From NCBI GenBank assembly GCA_016868095.1, contig VGHV01000058.1, positions 1 through 10,428 of the forward strand: DNA of 10,428 nt. The letters run 5' to 3'. This stretch comes from Betaproteobacteria bacterium (GTDB taxonomy: Bacteria; Pseudomonadota; Gammaproteobacteria; Burkholderiales; Burkholderiaceae_E). The position numbers were made by a program, and so were the translations under genes. The notes beneath the pieces were generated by a model. That model made no database searches, was not told where the DNA came from, and was given only the letters and a program-made list of their open reading frames with translations. Positions 1 to 6,128 of the stretch are shown here, in pieces. The stretch's first letter is position 1; each line of letters opens with the position of its first letter.

Positions 1-27
1 TGTCATGACGACTATCGAGCCAAGTAA
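1..27 (+). CDS. 3' end of an unidentified upstream gene (partial)
   Basis: Reading from base 1 gives eight codons (C-H-D-D-Y-R-A-K) and then a TAA stop at 25-27. The stop lies 3 nt before the ATG of the following dehydrogenase, the same tight spacing seen between the other genes of this strand. This supports it being the tail of a real gene in the same operon. Eight residues are too few to name a family, and the reading could be chance. Confidence 0.4.
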   Translation, partial: CHDDYRAK

Positions 28-30
28 GCC

Positions 31-813
31 ATGAGCCAGCGCCTTAGCGGACAGCGTGCGCTTATTACTGGTGCAAGCCGTGGCATAGGGCTGGCGATTG
101 CGCTTGCCTTTGCTCGCGAGGGCGCAAATCTTGCGCTTCTCGCTACCAGGCGCGAAGCACTCGATGAACTGGTACAAAACACTGAGCTCAAAACCGCAAA
201 CTGCATGTTGTTGCAAGTCGATGTACGCGATCGACAAGCCTGTTTTAGAGCGGTTAGTGAGATTGAGCAAGGCCTCGGTGCGATTGACGTCTTGGTCAAC
301 AATGCAGGCATTCATCGGTCAGGCGCTTTTCTTGATCACAGTCCCGACGATTTTCAAGCGTTATTAGATGTCAACCTGTTTGGGGTTGTTCATTTGATGC
401 AAGCAGTTCTGCCAGGTATGAAAGACCGCGCTAAGGGAAGCATTATTAATATGGCATCGACGGCGGGCAAATGGGGTTCAAGGAATCAGAGCGCCTATAA
501 CGTCAGCAAGCATGCGCTTGTGGGTCTCACACGTTGTGTCGCTCTGGAAGTAGCAGCGTCGGGGGTCAGAGTCAATGCGATTTGTCCGGGTTTTGTACAA
601 ACCGATATGGTCGAAGATCTAAAGCGCGGCTATGCGCAAGTCGCTGGTGTTGACATCGAGGGCATTATTCAAGCGACCCTATCAAGAATTCCAATCGGTC
701 GCATCCTCGATCCCGAAGAGATCGCCCACATGGCAGTACTTCTGGCCGGCGATGAATCCAAAGCCATCACAGGGCAGTCGATCTTAGTCGACGGTGGCAT
801 GCTGCTTGTTTAG
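31..813 (+). CDS. SDR-family NAD(P)-dependent dehydrogenase/reductase (3-hydroxyacyl or ketoreductase type)
   Basis: A classical short-chain dehydrogenase/reductase of 260 residues, the usual family length. The Rossmann glycine motif TGASRGIG is at 13-20, the cofactor-pocket Asp at 65, NNAG at 90-93, and the catalytic tetrad is complete: Asn115, Ser143, Tyr156, Lys160. The region PGFVQTDM follows at 186-193. Arg40-Arg41 at the end of strand beta2, where NAD enzymes carry Asp, suggests NADP(H); this is an inference. The C-terminal part (PIGRILDPEEIA, then GQSILVDGG) is typical of FabG, ActIII and 3-hydroxybutyrate dehydrogenase relatives, so a reversible beta-hydroxy/beta-keto oxidoreduction in the cytoplasm is likely. 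The exact substrate is not readable. It starts 3 nt after a probable upstream stop, with only a weak ribosome site (AAGTAAG), and is followed after 6 nt by the membrane-anchored partner gene, so it is probably mid-operon. Confidence 0.93.
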   Translation: MSQRLSGQRALITGASRGIGLAIALAFAREGANLALLATRREALDELVQNTELKTANCMLLQVDVRDRQACFRAVSEIEQGLGAIDVLVNNAGIHRSGAFLDHSPDDFQALLDVNLFGVVHLMQAVLPGMKDRAKGSIINMASTAGKWGSRNQSAYNVSKHALVGLTRCVALEVAASGVRVNAICPGFVQTDMVEDLKRGYAQVAGVDIEGIIQATLSRIPIGRILDPEEIAHMAVLLAGDESKAITGQSILVDGGMLLV

Positions 814-819
814 ACAGTG

Positions 820-1422
820 ATGAATGCCGTATCGTTCGGAATTTTTTTCGTTTCGTTCTATTGCTTGACCTTATGGCTTGCGATGCGTTGGCGAGGGAAG
901 GTGGCGCAGAGTCCCTGGTTGAGACTGCTTCGCGGATTTTTCCCTAGCTGGCACTTTTTCGATCGGTTAGGCCACAAACCTATACTTCAGACTCGAGCAA
1001 TGCTCGATGAAGCCAACTGGTCTGCTTGGCAAAGCTTTCATCCTCAGACTAAGCGCTCATGGCGAGGACTTTTTTTTCAGCCCGATGTCTGCGCACAGCT
1101 CTATCAACAAAGCCTGGTCGATCAACTTGCTGTCGAACTGGCCGACCCCACCACCCATGAAGCACGGCTGCTTGAGGGCAGCGTTTACTTAAGCGTGCAA
1201 GCGCTTGCACAATCCCTCGCACAGCAGCAATGGCCATTGGCCACGGCCATGCAGTTCCGACTCTTACTGATCGACCCCTTAACCCATGGCGATCGTCCAC
1301 TTAAGACATGCGCGTTTGAGCTCGACGATGACGATGAACGCTTAGTCCTGCGTTCTGAATCCATAACATGCCCTGAAGCAGCGGCCCCTTTGAGGGCTCA
1401 GCCGACGAACACCGGTCGGTAA
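820..1422 (+). CDS. Membrane-anchored HTTM-partner-like protein, function unknown
   Basis: A protein of 200 residues with one N-terminal hydrophobic helix (about 3-22) followed by basic residues (MRWRGK, 22-27). This suggests an N-terminal anchor with the rest of the chain in the cytoplasm. The soluble part has a conserved-looking block FPSWHFFDRLG at 41-51, then mixed hydrophobic and polar sequence ending in an acidic stretch (ELDDDDER, 167-174). I recall proteins with a similar PSW-FFD block encoded directly before HTTM-like membrane proteins, and that is the arrangement here, but I cannot confirm homology by search. ATG at 820 is preferred to the adjacent GTG at 817. No clear Shine-Dalgarno is visible, and the preceding dehydrogenase stops only 6 nt upstream, so translation is probably coupled. 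Two T runs (842-848 and 1070-1077) lie inside the gene. It has no recognisable enzyme motif. Confidence 0.75.
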   Translation: MNAVSFGIFFVSFYCLTLWLAMRWRGKVAQSPWLRLLRGFFPSWHFFDRLGHKPILQTRAMLDEANWSAWQSFHPQTKRSWRGLFFQPDVCAQLYQQSLVDQLAVELADPTTHEARLLEGSVYLSVQALAQSLAQQQWPLATAMQFRLLLIDPLTHGDRPLKTCAFELDDDDERLVLRSESITCPEAAAPLRAQPTNTGR

Positions 1423-1433
1423 GCCTTAGCCCA

Positions 1434-2282
1434 TTGGACTCGCTTGCAGACCCGAGGCTTGCTCTTGAAGCGCTTAAGCTCTTACTTGCGTTGGGATTGT
1501 TATGCCAATGGTTTGAAGATCGCAAACTTCTTAGGACCTTAGGCGAAGAGCCCTACGCTCAATGGGCCATCTTAGGTCGCGACCTGGCGTCAAACTGGCC
1601 TAAAAGCTTTCGAAGCTTTGCATGGGTTTTTGAGCTAAAGCAAATGAGCTTATGGTTCGGCTTACGAGGCTTGGTCGCTCTCTCGATGCTTTTCGGCCAA
1701 TCAATCGAACCAAGGCTTCAGTCAGCGAGCATTATCGTACTTTGGATAAGCCAACTGCTTTGGATGATCCGCTGGCGAGGTGCCCTCAACGGAGGTAGCG
1801 ACCTCATGACCCTAAGTCTGCTCAATGGCTTGGTCCTTGGCGAGGCCTGTAGCTTGGGTCTTTGGCTTGCCGGCATGAAGCCTTCGAGTATCGGCGATCA
1901 AGTCAGCCTGTGGTTCATCGTGATTCAAAGTCTAAGCTCTTACGTCGTTTCAGGTGCAGTCAAGTTTCGGGATGCAGCATGGCGCAACGGAAGTGCACTG
2001 ATACACTTTCTAGATAATGCAGTGCATGGACCGCTCAAGTCCGACAGCCTATTTAGACGCCAACGCGTTGCGATGTTAGTGAGCTGGAGCTTTATCCTTT
2101 GGGAATGCGCGACGCCCTTACTTTTGCTTCACCCAATGCTTGCCAAGCTCGCTTGCTTAACAGCCCTCGTCTTTCATGGCCTCGTCTTTGTGTACTTTGG
2201 TTTAAACCGTTTTTTCTGGTCGTGGAGTAGTTGTTTTCCCGCCTTGATTTATGCGGCCTACGCTCTTCAAACAACAGGCTAG
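1434..2282 (+). CDS. HTTM-like (gamma-carboxylase-related) multi-pass membrane protein
   Basis: A 282-residue hydrophobic protein with about seven or eight predicted membrane segments, roughly at 9-25, 73-90, 98-112, 124-147, 157-176, 213-231, 236-257 and 265-278. Three blocks recall the HTTM family, the membrane domain of vitamin K-dependent gamma-carboxylase: RWRG with NGGSDLMT at 113-126; QSLSSYVVSG, then KF and WRNGSAL, at 165-189; and FHGLVFVYFGLNRFFWSW at 247-264. Bacterial members are largely uncharacterised, and a gamma-carboxylase activity should not be assumed. The frame is open from the in-frame TGA at 1374. The only plausible start is TTG at 1434, because internal starts would cut into the first helix; no good ribosome site precedes it. 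It follows the anchored partner by 11 nt, so the two proteins probably act together in the inner membrane. Confidence 0.72.
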   Translation: MDSLADPRLALEALKLLLALGLLCQWFEDRKLLRTLGEEPYAQWAILGRDLASNWPKSFRSFAWVFELKQMSLWFGLRGLVALSMLFGQSIEPRLQSASIIVLWISQLLWMIRWRGALNGGSDLMTLSLLNGLVLGEACSLGLWLAGMKPSSIGDQVSLWFIVIQSLSSYVVSGAVKFRDAAWRNGSALIHFLDNAVHGPLKSDSLFRRQRVAMLVSWSFILWECATPLLLLHPMLAKLACLTALVFHGLVFVYFGLNRFFWSWSSCFPALIYAAYALQTTG

Positions 2283-2298
2283 CGCGACTTAAGGCAAA

Positions 2299-2318
2299 GG
2301 CGGCCTAAGCAAGCCGCC
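2299..2318. terminator. Candidate bidirectional terminator hairpin
   Basis: GGCGGC (2299-2304) pairs perfectly with GCCGCC (2313-2318) around an 8-nt loop. It sits between the stop codons of two convergent genes, directly next to the lipoprotein stop at 2319-2321. Neither side has a strong T-tract: the minus strand continues TTTGCCTT and the plus strand CTAAAA. Efficiency is therefore uncertain, but position and symmetry fit a shared terminator. Confidence 0.45.
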
Positions 2319-2846
2319 CTAAAACCATCGCCCTCGCCTTTGACACTCTGGCGGTATGCCATAGCCCACGCTGCGAACTTTCATCTGATAATCCCATTCG
2401 ATCTGGAACCAAATACATTGACCGTTCTCAAATCGATAAGACCAAACATAACCCCATTGCATCGCAAGCCCCTCTTGCACAGTCGATGGGCCAATGACTG
2501 CGATCACGGCTTCTTCTCCCATGCCAGGCTGAATTTTTGCAAACTGTTCTTCATGCAGTAATTGTTCAAACGCGATCGCCTCACGGTTTGCATTGAAGTC
2601 GACTGCATAGCTATGCCTGCCAAACGGCCCCCTGGTAAAAATCAAGCGGCGTCCTGTGGGCGTATCGAGCGCTGCCGCAGGCTTTCCCAATAAAGCAATG
2701 AACTGTTCGGGCGTCTGACCAAGCATTTGCTTGCTGGGCGCGTATTGCTTAAATCCCGTGATTGGCTCAAGTGAAGCACAAGCAACGAGCCCCAACACTA
2801 TCAAGCCAAGAAGCATCAAGACAGGAGCAGAAGAACGAGAGTTCAT
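2319..2846 (-). CDS. Outer-membrane-type lipoprotein with SmpA/OmlA-like segments
   Basis: A 175-residue predicted lipoprotein. The N-terminus has Arg4, a hydrophobic core (about 9-22) and the lipobox LVAC with Cys23. Ala follows at +2, so there is no Asp inner-membrane retention signal and outer-membrane sorting is expected. Two stretches resemble each other: GQTPEQFIALLGKP (43-56) and IQPGMGEEAVIAVIGP (105-120), similar to SmpA/BamE-like small lipoproteins where a pattern of this kind precedes a 'GxP' turn. The tail is rich in aromatic residues (WGYVWSYRF at 131-139, then CIWFQIEW). The frame stays open upstream to 2960, but that extension lacks a signal peptide and runs inside the acyl-CoA synthetase gene; ATG at 2846 with AGAAGG 9 nt upstream is the convincing start. 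It is last in the SDR/synthetase operon, 13 bp after the synthetase stop. Exact role unknown. Confidence 0.82.
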   Translation of the reverse strand: MNSRSSAPVLMLLGLIVLGLVACASLEPITGFKQYAPSKQMLGQTPEQFIALLGKPAAALDTPTGRRLIFTRGPFGRHSYAVDFNANREAIAFEQLLHEEQFAKIQPGMGEEAVIAVIGPSTVQEGLAMQWGYVWSYRFENGQCIWFQIEWDYQMKVRSVGYGIPPECQRRGRWF

Positions 2847-2855
2847 TGCGCAGCG

Positions 2856-2861
2856 CCTTCT
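2856..2861 (-). promoter_or_regulatory. Ribosome binding site fixing the lipoprotein start
   Basis: AGAAGG on the minus strand lies 9 nt before ATG at 2846 and overlaps the stop codon of the upstream synthetase (2862-2860). This supports the short form of the lipoprotein and suggests translational coupling. Confidence 0.6.
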
Positions 2862-4485
2862 ACACAATCCGGCTCGTCTTATGGCCCCAATAACGATCCC
2901 GTAAGATGCGCTTATAGAGCTTGCCCGTCGGCAGTCGCGGCAGGCTCTCTTCAAAGTCAATCGACCGAGGACATTTTTGAATCGACAAATGCGCTTTGCA
3001 AAAAGCCATTAAGTCGTCTACGGTTGCCTGATCGGCGGCAACACCTGGCATTAATTCCACCACCGCCTTGACTTCCTCTCCGAGGTCCGCGTTGGGAACA
3101 CCAAAAACAGCTGCGTCCGCAACATGGGGGTGCGTGATGAGAAGGTTTTCACATTCTTGCGGATAAATATTCACACCGCCTGAAATAATCATGAAGGTAG
3201 CCCGATCGGTTAAGTACAAATAACCATCCTCATCAACATAACCGACATCGCCAACCGTTGTCATTGTCCCATCGGGCGATGTGGCTTCTCGGGTCTTTTC
3301 CGGGTCATTGAAATATTCAAACGGAGACCCTGTCTTGAACCAAACGGTACCTGGCTCGCCCTTGGGACAGGCTTGCATAGCCTCATCAAGAATATGCAAG
3401 TCGCCAAACAGCACTTTACCAACCGAGCCCTTGTGGCTTAGCCATTGCACCGTGTCACAAGCGGTAAAGCCAAGACCTTCGGTAGCACCGTAGTATTCGT
3501 GAATGATCGGACCCCACCAATTAATCATCGCCTCCTTGACTTGAGGTGGACAAGGCGCAGCAGCGTGAATAGCCACCTCAAGACTTGATAAGTCGTAAGT
3601 CGCACGTTCTTGATCGCTTAGCTTGAGCATACGGCTAAACATGGTCGGGACGAGCTGGCTATGACTGATCTTATAGCGTTCAATCAGTGATAAATAATCC
3701 ATCGGATCAAATTTTTCCATAATCACCACGGTTCCGCCTATACGGATGGTGAGCGATACAGCAGCCTGCGGGGCCGAGTGATAAAGCGGTGCAGGCGACA
3801 AATACATCATGTCTTCTCGGTAGCGCCAGAGCTTGGTCAGGAAGTCAAATAAGGGCAAAGGCTTTGAAGGCGGATTTTCTGGCAAGGGTCGCAGGATTCC
3901 TTTCGGCCTGCCCGTCGTACCCGAGGAGTAAAGCATGGGTGTGCCCAGCGACTCATCGGCAACCGGAGTCGCTGGAAACGCTTGACAGGCTTCGACAAAG
4001 TCATACACGCTTACCGAATCCAGATCCTGTACGGCTAAAGATCCCGAGTGCAGGACAGAACCCATCTCGGGTAGGGCCTGATCCCTTGGTGTTTGCGTCC
4101 GCTCACCGCAAACAAGCACCATGCTGATGCGTGGACATTGCTTGATCGCTTCAAGAGCAATATCGAGTTTGGTATAAGAGCAAATCAACAGCTTTGACTC
4201 ACTGTTTTGTAAAATATAAGCGAGCTCGTCAGCAGTAAGAAATGAGTTTACGCAGGTGTAATAAAGACCACAACGCTCACCTGCAGCGCAAGACTCCAAA
4301 TAGCGGTCATTGTTTTCCATAAAAATAGCGTAGTGATCCAAACGCTTAAGGCCTTGGGCTCGCAACAAATGAGCAAGGCGGTTGCTGCGCATTTCAAACT
4401 CGGCATAGCTCACCGACGCACCGGTGCTAGCCATAATAAATGCTGCCCTATCGGGGTGCTTTAAAGCATAAGAGCCTGGGTACAT
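2860..4485 (-). CDS. AMP-forming acyl-CoA synthetase (FadD-like)
   Basis: A 541-residue adenylate-forming enzyme of the ANL superfamily that should activate a carboxylic acid with ATP to an acyl-AMP and transfer it to CoA. Family motifs appear in order: phosphate loop YSSGTTGRPKG at 186-196, YYGATEG at 331-337, the ribose-binding Asp in TVGDVGYVDEDG (Asp413), hinge and CoA-side motif SGGVNIYPQECE at 435-446, and the C-terminal catalytic Lys522 in LPRLPTGKLYKR. Length and motif set are those of a full, active enzyme with both the large N-terminal and small mobile C-terminal domains. The sequence resembles FadD-type medium/long-chain or steroid-side-chain ligases, but chain length and substrate cannot be read. 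It has no signal peptide or membrane helix, so it is cytoplasmic or peripheral. A strong AAGGAG lies 8 nt before the ATG. It follows the divergent SDR gene by 17 bp and precedes the lipoprotein. Confidence 0.93.
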   Translation of the reverse strand: MYPGSYALKHPDRAAFIMASTGASVSYAEFEMRSNRLAHLLRAQGLKRLDHYAIFMENNDRYLESCAAGERCGLYYTCVNSFLTADELAYILQNSESKLLICSYTKLDIALEAIKQCPRISMVLVCGERTQTPRDQALPEMGSVLHSGSLAVQDLDSVSVYDFVEACQAFPATPVADESLGTPMLYSSGTTGRPKGILRPLPENPPSKPLPLFDFLTKLWRYREDMMYLSPAPLYHSAPQAAVSLTIRIGGTVVIMEKFDPMDYLSLIERYKISHSQLVPTMFSRMLKLSDQERATYDLSSLEVAIHAAAPCPPQVKEAMINWWGPIIHEYYGATEGLGFTACDTVQWLSHKGSVGKVLFGDLHILDEAMQACPKGEPGTVWFKTGSPFEYFNDPEKTREATSPDGTMTTVGDVGYVDEDGYLYLTDRATFMIISGGVNIYPQECENLLITHPHVADAAVFGVPNADLGEEVKAVVELMPGVAADQATVDDLMAFCKAHLSIQKCPRSIDFEESLPRLPTGKLYKRILRDRYWGHKTSRIV

Positions 4486-4493
4486 GACTATCG

Positions 4494-4499
4494 CTCCTT
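4494..4499 (-). promoter_or_regulatory. Strong Shine-Dalgarno of the acyl-CoA synthetase
   Basis: AAGGAG on the minus strand, 8 nt before ATG at 4485, lies in the 17-bp gap after the SDR stop. It confirms this ATG over later in-frame starts. Confidence 0.75.
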
Positions 4500-4502
4500 A
4501 AT

Positions 4503-5288
4503 TTACAACACTGCGGCACTTCCGCCGTCGATATTTATGCTAGTTCCAGTCACATAGCTTGCAAGACTGGAGGCCAAAAAGACAATGACATTGGCAGCTT
4601 CAGCGGCCTCGCCGACCCGGCCAATCGGAATATCTTTGGCCATGGCAGCATAAAGCGCCTCCAAATCTTTTGACTCACGTTGCGCTCTCGTTGCATGCTG
4701 ACCCGCCTTGATGAGGCCGATACAAACCGCATTGACTAAGATCTGATCGGGTGCAAGTTCTCTTGATAAGGCCTTGGTCATCGCAAGGCCGGCAGCCCTT
4801 GTGACGGTTGTTGGCATGGTTCCTTCGCGCGGCGATTTAGCACCAATATTTGTAACATTAATAATACGACCCCCGCCTCGTGCTCGCATTAGCGGCACCA
4901 CAAGACGCGACAAGCGAACTGCGGCAAAGAGCTTCAAATCAAAGTCGGCCTGCCAGAATGCATCGCTGAGGCTCTCAAATGCCCCTCGATTCGCTGTGCC
5001 AGCGTTGTTGACTAAAATATCAACGCCTCCCGCCCAAGCAATTGTTTCGTTGATCAAGGATTCAATTGAAGCAGGTTGCGACACATCAGCAGTCACTGCC
5101 TTGACCGAAGCGGCAAGCGGCCCAAGTGCCTCAAGCGCTGCATCAAGCTTGGCCTGAGTTCGTCCACAAATCACGACCTTAGCACCCGCCTGGGCAAGCC
5201 GCAACGCGCTTGCCAGGCCAATCCCCTCAGAGCCGCCTGTCACAATGGCCACTTTGTCCTTTAAACCCCAATCGATCGAATGCGTCAT
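4503..5288 (-). CDS. SDR-fold protein lacking the canonical catalytic tetrad
   Basis: A 261-residue protein with a clear SDR fold: glycine motif TGGSEGIG at 17-24, GRT at 42-44 after beta2 (suggesting NADP), Asp68, VNNAG at 93-97 and the C-terminal GTSINIDGG. However, aligning it to ordinary SDRs places Lys119 at the Asn position, Asn147 at the Ser position, Thr160 at the Tyr position and Arg164 at the Lys position, so all four catalytic residues are replaced. The usual PG after strand beta6 is also changed (VCIGLIKAGQ, 188-197). I recall other SDRs with a similar PT-V-RAAG helix, so this may be a conserved subfamily and not a decaying gene; the frame is intact. It may use a different chemistry, or bind a nucleotide or acyl-CoA without canonical reduction. 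It is first in the operon with the acyl-CoA synthetase, suggesting a shared acyl substrate. GGAG lies 6 nt before the ATG. Confidence 0.88.
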   Translation of the reverse strand: MTHSIDWGLKDKVAIVTGGSEGIGLASALRLAQAGAKVVICGRTQAKLDAALEALGPLAASVKAVTADVSQPASIESLINETIAWAGGVDILVNNAGTANRGAFESLSDAFWQADFDLKLFAAVRLSRLVVPLMRARGGGRIINVTNIGAKSPREGTMPTTVTRAAGLAMTKALSRELAPDQILVNAVCIGLIKAGQHATRAQRESKDLEALYAAMAKDIPIGRVGEAAEAANVIVFLASSLASYVTGTSINIDGGSAAVL

Positions 5289-5357
5289 TTCCCTCTCCTC
5301 GTACTCTTCATTGTCTATTTAGCCCTTTGATTTACCCGAAAGCGTGCTTAAGGCAGA

Positions 5358-5386
5358 ATCAGACGCGAGCGCTCGGCGAAAGTCAA
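5358..5386 (-). promoter_or_regulatory. Candidate sigma70 promoter for the SDR/acyl-CoA synthetase/lipoprotein operon
   Basis: On the minus strand TTGACT (5386-5381, 5 of 6 matches to the -35 consensus) is followed after exactly 17 nt by TCTGAT (5363-5358, 4 of 6 matches to the -10). A start near 5351 would give a leader of about 60 nt. This is pattern matching only; the -10 element is weak. Confidence 0.35.
5366..5375. promoter_or_regulatory. Perfect 10-bp palindrome, possible operator
   Basis: CGAGCGCTCG is its own reverse complement and lies inside the spacer of the candidate promoter at 5358-5386, where a bound repressor would block polymerase. Short palindromes of this size occur by chance, and no regulator gene lies in the window. 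Confidence 0.25.
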
Positions 5387-5414
5387 CGCGCCTTCATTCC
5401 ATCGTTTCATCTCC

Positions 5415-5420
5415 TAAGGA
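5415..5420 (+). promoter_or_regulatory. Ribosome binding site of the GST gene
   Basis: TAAGGA lies 9 nt before ATG at 5430. An ATG at 5422 in another frame stops after four codons, so the 5430 start is the one served by this site. Confidence 0.6.
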
Positions 5421-5429
5421 AATGGCTTC

Positions 5430-6128
5430 ATGTTGAAATTCTTTTATAACGCCGCCCCAAACCCGATGAAGATCGCGCTCTTGCTTGAAGAGTTGGGTCT
5501 TCCCTATGAAGCAATCCCGGTTGACACCCGCAAGGGCCAACAGTTCGAGGCAGCATTTCTTGCGATCAATCCTAATGCGAAGGTACCTGCAATCGTCGAT
5601 GGCGAGGTCACTGTCTTTGATAGCAACGCGATTCTGCTTTATCTCGCCGATCGCGCCAAGGCATTCGCGCCAAGCGATATGGCTAGCGCTGAGCGAGGCC
5701 AAATGCTTTCTTGGCTTATGTTTATCGCAAGCGGCATCGGTCCCTTTTCCGGGCAGTCGGTGCACTTTCGTCATGTTGCACCCGAACCCAAGGAGTACGC
5801 GCTCAATCGCTACGACTACGAGGCCCATCGTCATTGGAAGATTATCGAAACGCACCTGGGCAAGCACACTTATTTCCTTGGCGAGCACTATTCGATTGTC
5901 GATATGGCCTTCTGGGGATGGGCGCGCTTGCTCCCTTATGTCTTGGGTAGCGATAACGTATGGAGCCAGTACCCCCAAGTGAAGCGGCTTCTTGATGCGA
6001 TCAGTGCAAGACCTGCGGCTCAACGCGCCGAAGCGCTAAAGACCAAGCATGCATTCAAAACCGAACTTGATGCCGATGCGCGCAAGTTTATGTTTCCGGC
6101 CAACGAACGGCTAAAGTCTGCCAGCTAA
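5430..6128 (+). CDS. Glutathione S-transferase, YfcG/YghU-like (nu class)
   Basis: A 232-residue cytosolic glutathione transferase. The thioredoxin-like N-terminal domain (about 1-76) has Asn11 in APNPMK, NPNAKVPAIVDG at 48-58 with the cis-proline Pro53, and Asp64-Ser65 that bind the glutathione gamma-glutamyl group. The helical domain contains GPFSGQSVHF at 104-113, the block APEPKEYALNRY at 117-128 and YSIVDMAFWGW at 154-164. These blocks match the E. coli YfcG/YghU type as I remember it, where Thr9 and Asn11 contact glutathione; here Ala replaces Thr9 and Asn11 is kept. YfcG-type enzymes reduce disulfides and peroxides. Its role here could be detoxification or redox repair, and the substrate is unknown. 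It stands alone on its strand, diverging from the SDR operon and ending with a 4-bp tail-to-tail overlap with the ABC exporter gene. Confidence 0.92.
   Translation: MLKFFYNAAPNPMKIALLLEELGLPYEAIPVDTRKGQQFEAAFLAINPNAKVPAIVDGEVTVFDSNAILLYLADRAKAFAPSDMASAERGQMLSWLMFIASGIGPFSGQSVHFRHVAPEPKEYALNRYDYEAHRHWKIIETHLGKHTYFLGEHYSIVDMAFWGWARLLPYVLGSDNVWSQYPQVKRLLDAISARPAAQRAEALKTKHAFKTELDADARKFMFPANERLKSAS

Larger units (their letters stand above)
5289..5429. other. Divergent intergenic region between the SDR operon and the GST gene
   Basis: This 141-bp stretch separates two divergent genes and must carry both upstream control regions. It contains GGAG (5295-5298, minus) for the SDR, TAAGGA (5415-5420, plus) for the GST, and one candidate minus-strand promoter with an internal palindrome. 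I found no convincing -35/-10 pair for the GST direction. Confidence 0.7.

Noticed and set aside
31..813. Naming the first SDR as 3-hydroxybutyrate dehydrogenase or FabG
   Set aside because: The motifs are shared by many SDR groups, and no diagnostic residue or pathway neighbour separates them.
817..819. GTG start directly before the ATG of the HTTM-partner gene
   Set aside because: The adjacent ATG at 820 is the stronger codon and differs by one residue; nothing favours the GTG.
2847..2960. N-terminal extension of the lipoprotein frame
   Set aside because: It overlaps the end of the acyl-CoA synthetase and would bury the signal peptide. The ATG at 2846 has a good ribosome site and gives a proper lipobox N-terminus.
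5394..6023. Open frame of 209 codons on the minus strand opposite the GST gene
   Set aside because: It lies almost wholly antisense to a clearly recognisable glutathione transferase, has no recognisable domain, and its composition looks like a frame shadow.
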